From assembly GCA_945952575.1 (NCBI GenBank), contig CAMFIY010000169.1, positions 1-6,222 on the forward strand: 6,222 nucleotides of DNA, given 5' to 3'. Of this stretch, positions 6,175-6,222 are shown in pieces (within the stretch, counting starts at the first letter, position 1; each line of letters starts with the position of its first letter). The translations under genes and the position numbers were made by a program. The notes under the pieces are model-generated. The model searched no databases. It worked only from the letters and a program-made list of their open reading frames with translations, and had not been told where the DNA came from. This DNA is from an uncultured Leucobacter sp. (GTDB taxonomy: Bacteria; Actinomycetota; Actinomycetes; Actinomycetales; Microbacteriaceae).

Positions 6175-6222
6175 CTGTCTCTTATACACATCTGACGCTG
6201 CCGACGATCTTACGCGTGTAGA
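6175..6222 (+). other. Illumina Nextera (Tn5) adapter read-through; not genomic sequence
   Basis: Bases 6175-6193 are the 19-base Tn5 mosaic end as used in Nextera libraries (CTGTCTCTTATACACATCT). Bases 6194-6207 (GACGCTGCCGACGA) complete the reverse complement of the Nextera Read 1 transposase adapter. Bases 6208-6215 (TCTTACGC) fall in the i5 index slot; the reverse complement GCGTAAGA is the Illumina i5 index 517. Bases 6216-6222 (GTGTAGA) are the start of the reverse complement of P5. Order and orientation match a sequencing read that ran through a short insert into the adapter and was assembled untrimmed. It is not a Tn5 insertion, because no transposon sequence follows the mosaic end. 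Confidence 0.98.

Noticed and set aside
6175..6193. A genuine Tn5/IS50 transposon end interrupting the peptidase gene
   Set aside because: The 19-base mosaic end is followed by synthetic adapter, index and P5 bases rather than IS50 sequence.

Overview
The window is high-GC DNA (roughly 70% G+C) with closely packed genes. It looks like an actinobacterium, probably from the Microbacteriaceae or a relative (Leucobacter-like; this is inference from gene style only). The best marker is a complete nucS/endoMS gene. NucS is the non-canonical mismatch endonuclease that replaces MutS/MutL in most Actinobacteria and some archaea.

Layout. (1) Positions 1-563, plus strand: the 3' part of a KDPG/KDGal-type aldolase gene (eda/kdgA-like), cut by the left edge. 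(2) 586-1278, minus strand: nucS, convergent with the aldolase across 22 bases. (3) 1371-2633, minus: a 12-helix MFS transporter of the YbjJ-like type. (4) 2654-4039, minus: a DinF-like MATE efflux protein. MATE, MFS and nucS share one direction (transcribed MATE to MFS to nucS) and could be partly co-transcribed. (5) 4040-4200: a divergent intergenic region rich in inverted repeats. (6) 4201-6174, plus: an M13-family (neprilysin/PepO/Zmp1-like) zinc metallopeptidase, complete at its 5' end but lacking roughly its last 10-15 codons. (7) 6175-6222: not genomic. This is an Illumina Nextera adapter: the Tn5 mosaic end, the Read 1 adapter, an i5 index and the first bases of P5. The window therefore ends at a contig terminus with untrimmed adapter, and the apparent stop codon and last six residues of the peptidase frame are artefacts.

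How the genes relate. No single pathway links them: sugar-acid catabolism, mismatch repair, two exporters and a cytosolic peptidase. Two regulatory patterns stand out. All four chosen start codons have a TANNNT -10-like hexamer ending 6-7 bases upstream, as expected of leaderless actinobacterial transcripts. The MATE/M13 intergenic region holds a 21-bp imperfect inverted repeat whose four non-Watson-Crick positions are all G-U in plus-strand RNA, plus an 8-bp perfect palindrome over the M13 start codon. I see no CRISPR, tRNA, rRNA, IS element or phage gene, and no convincing undescribed multi-gene system.
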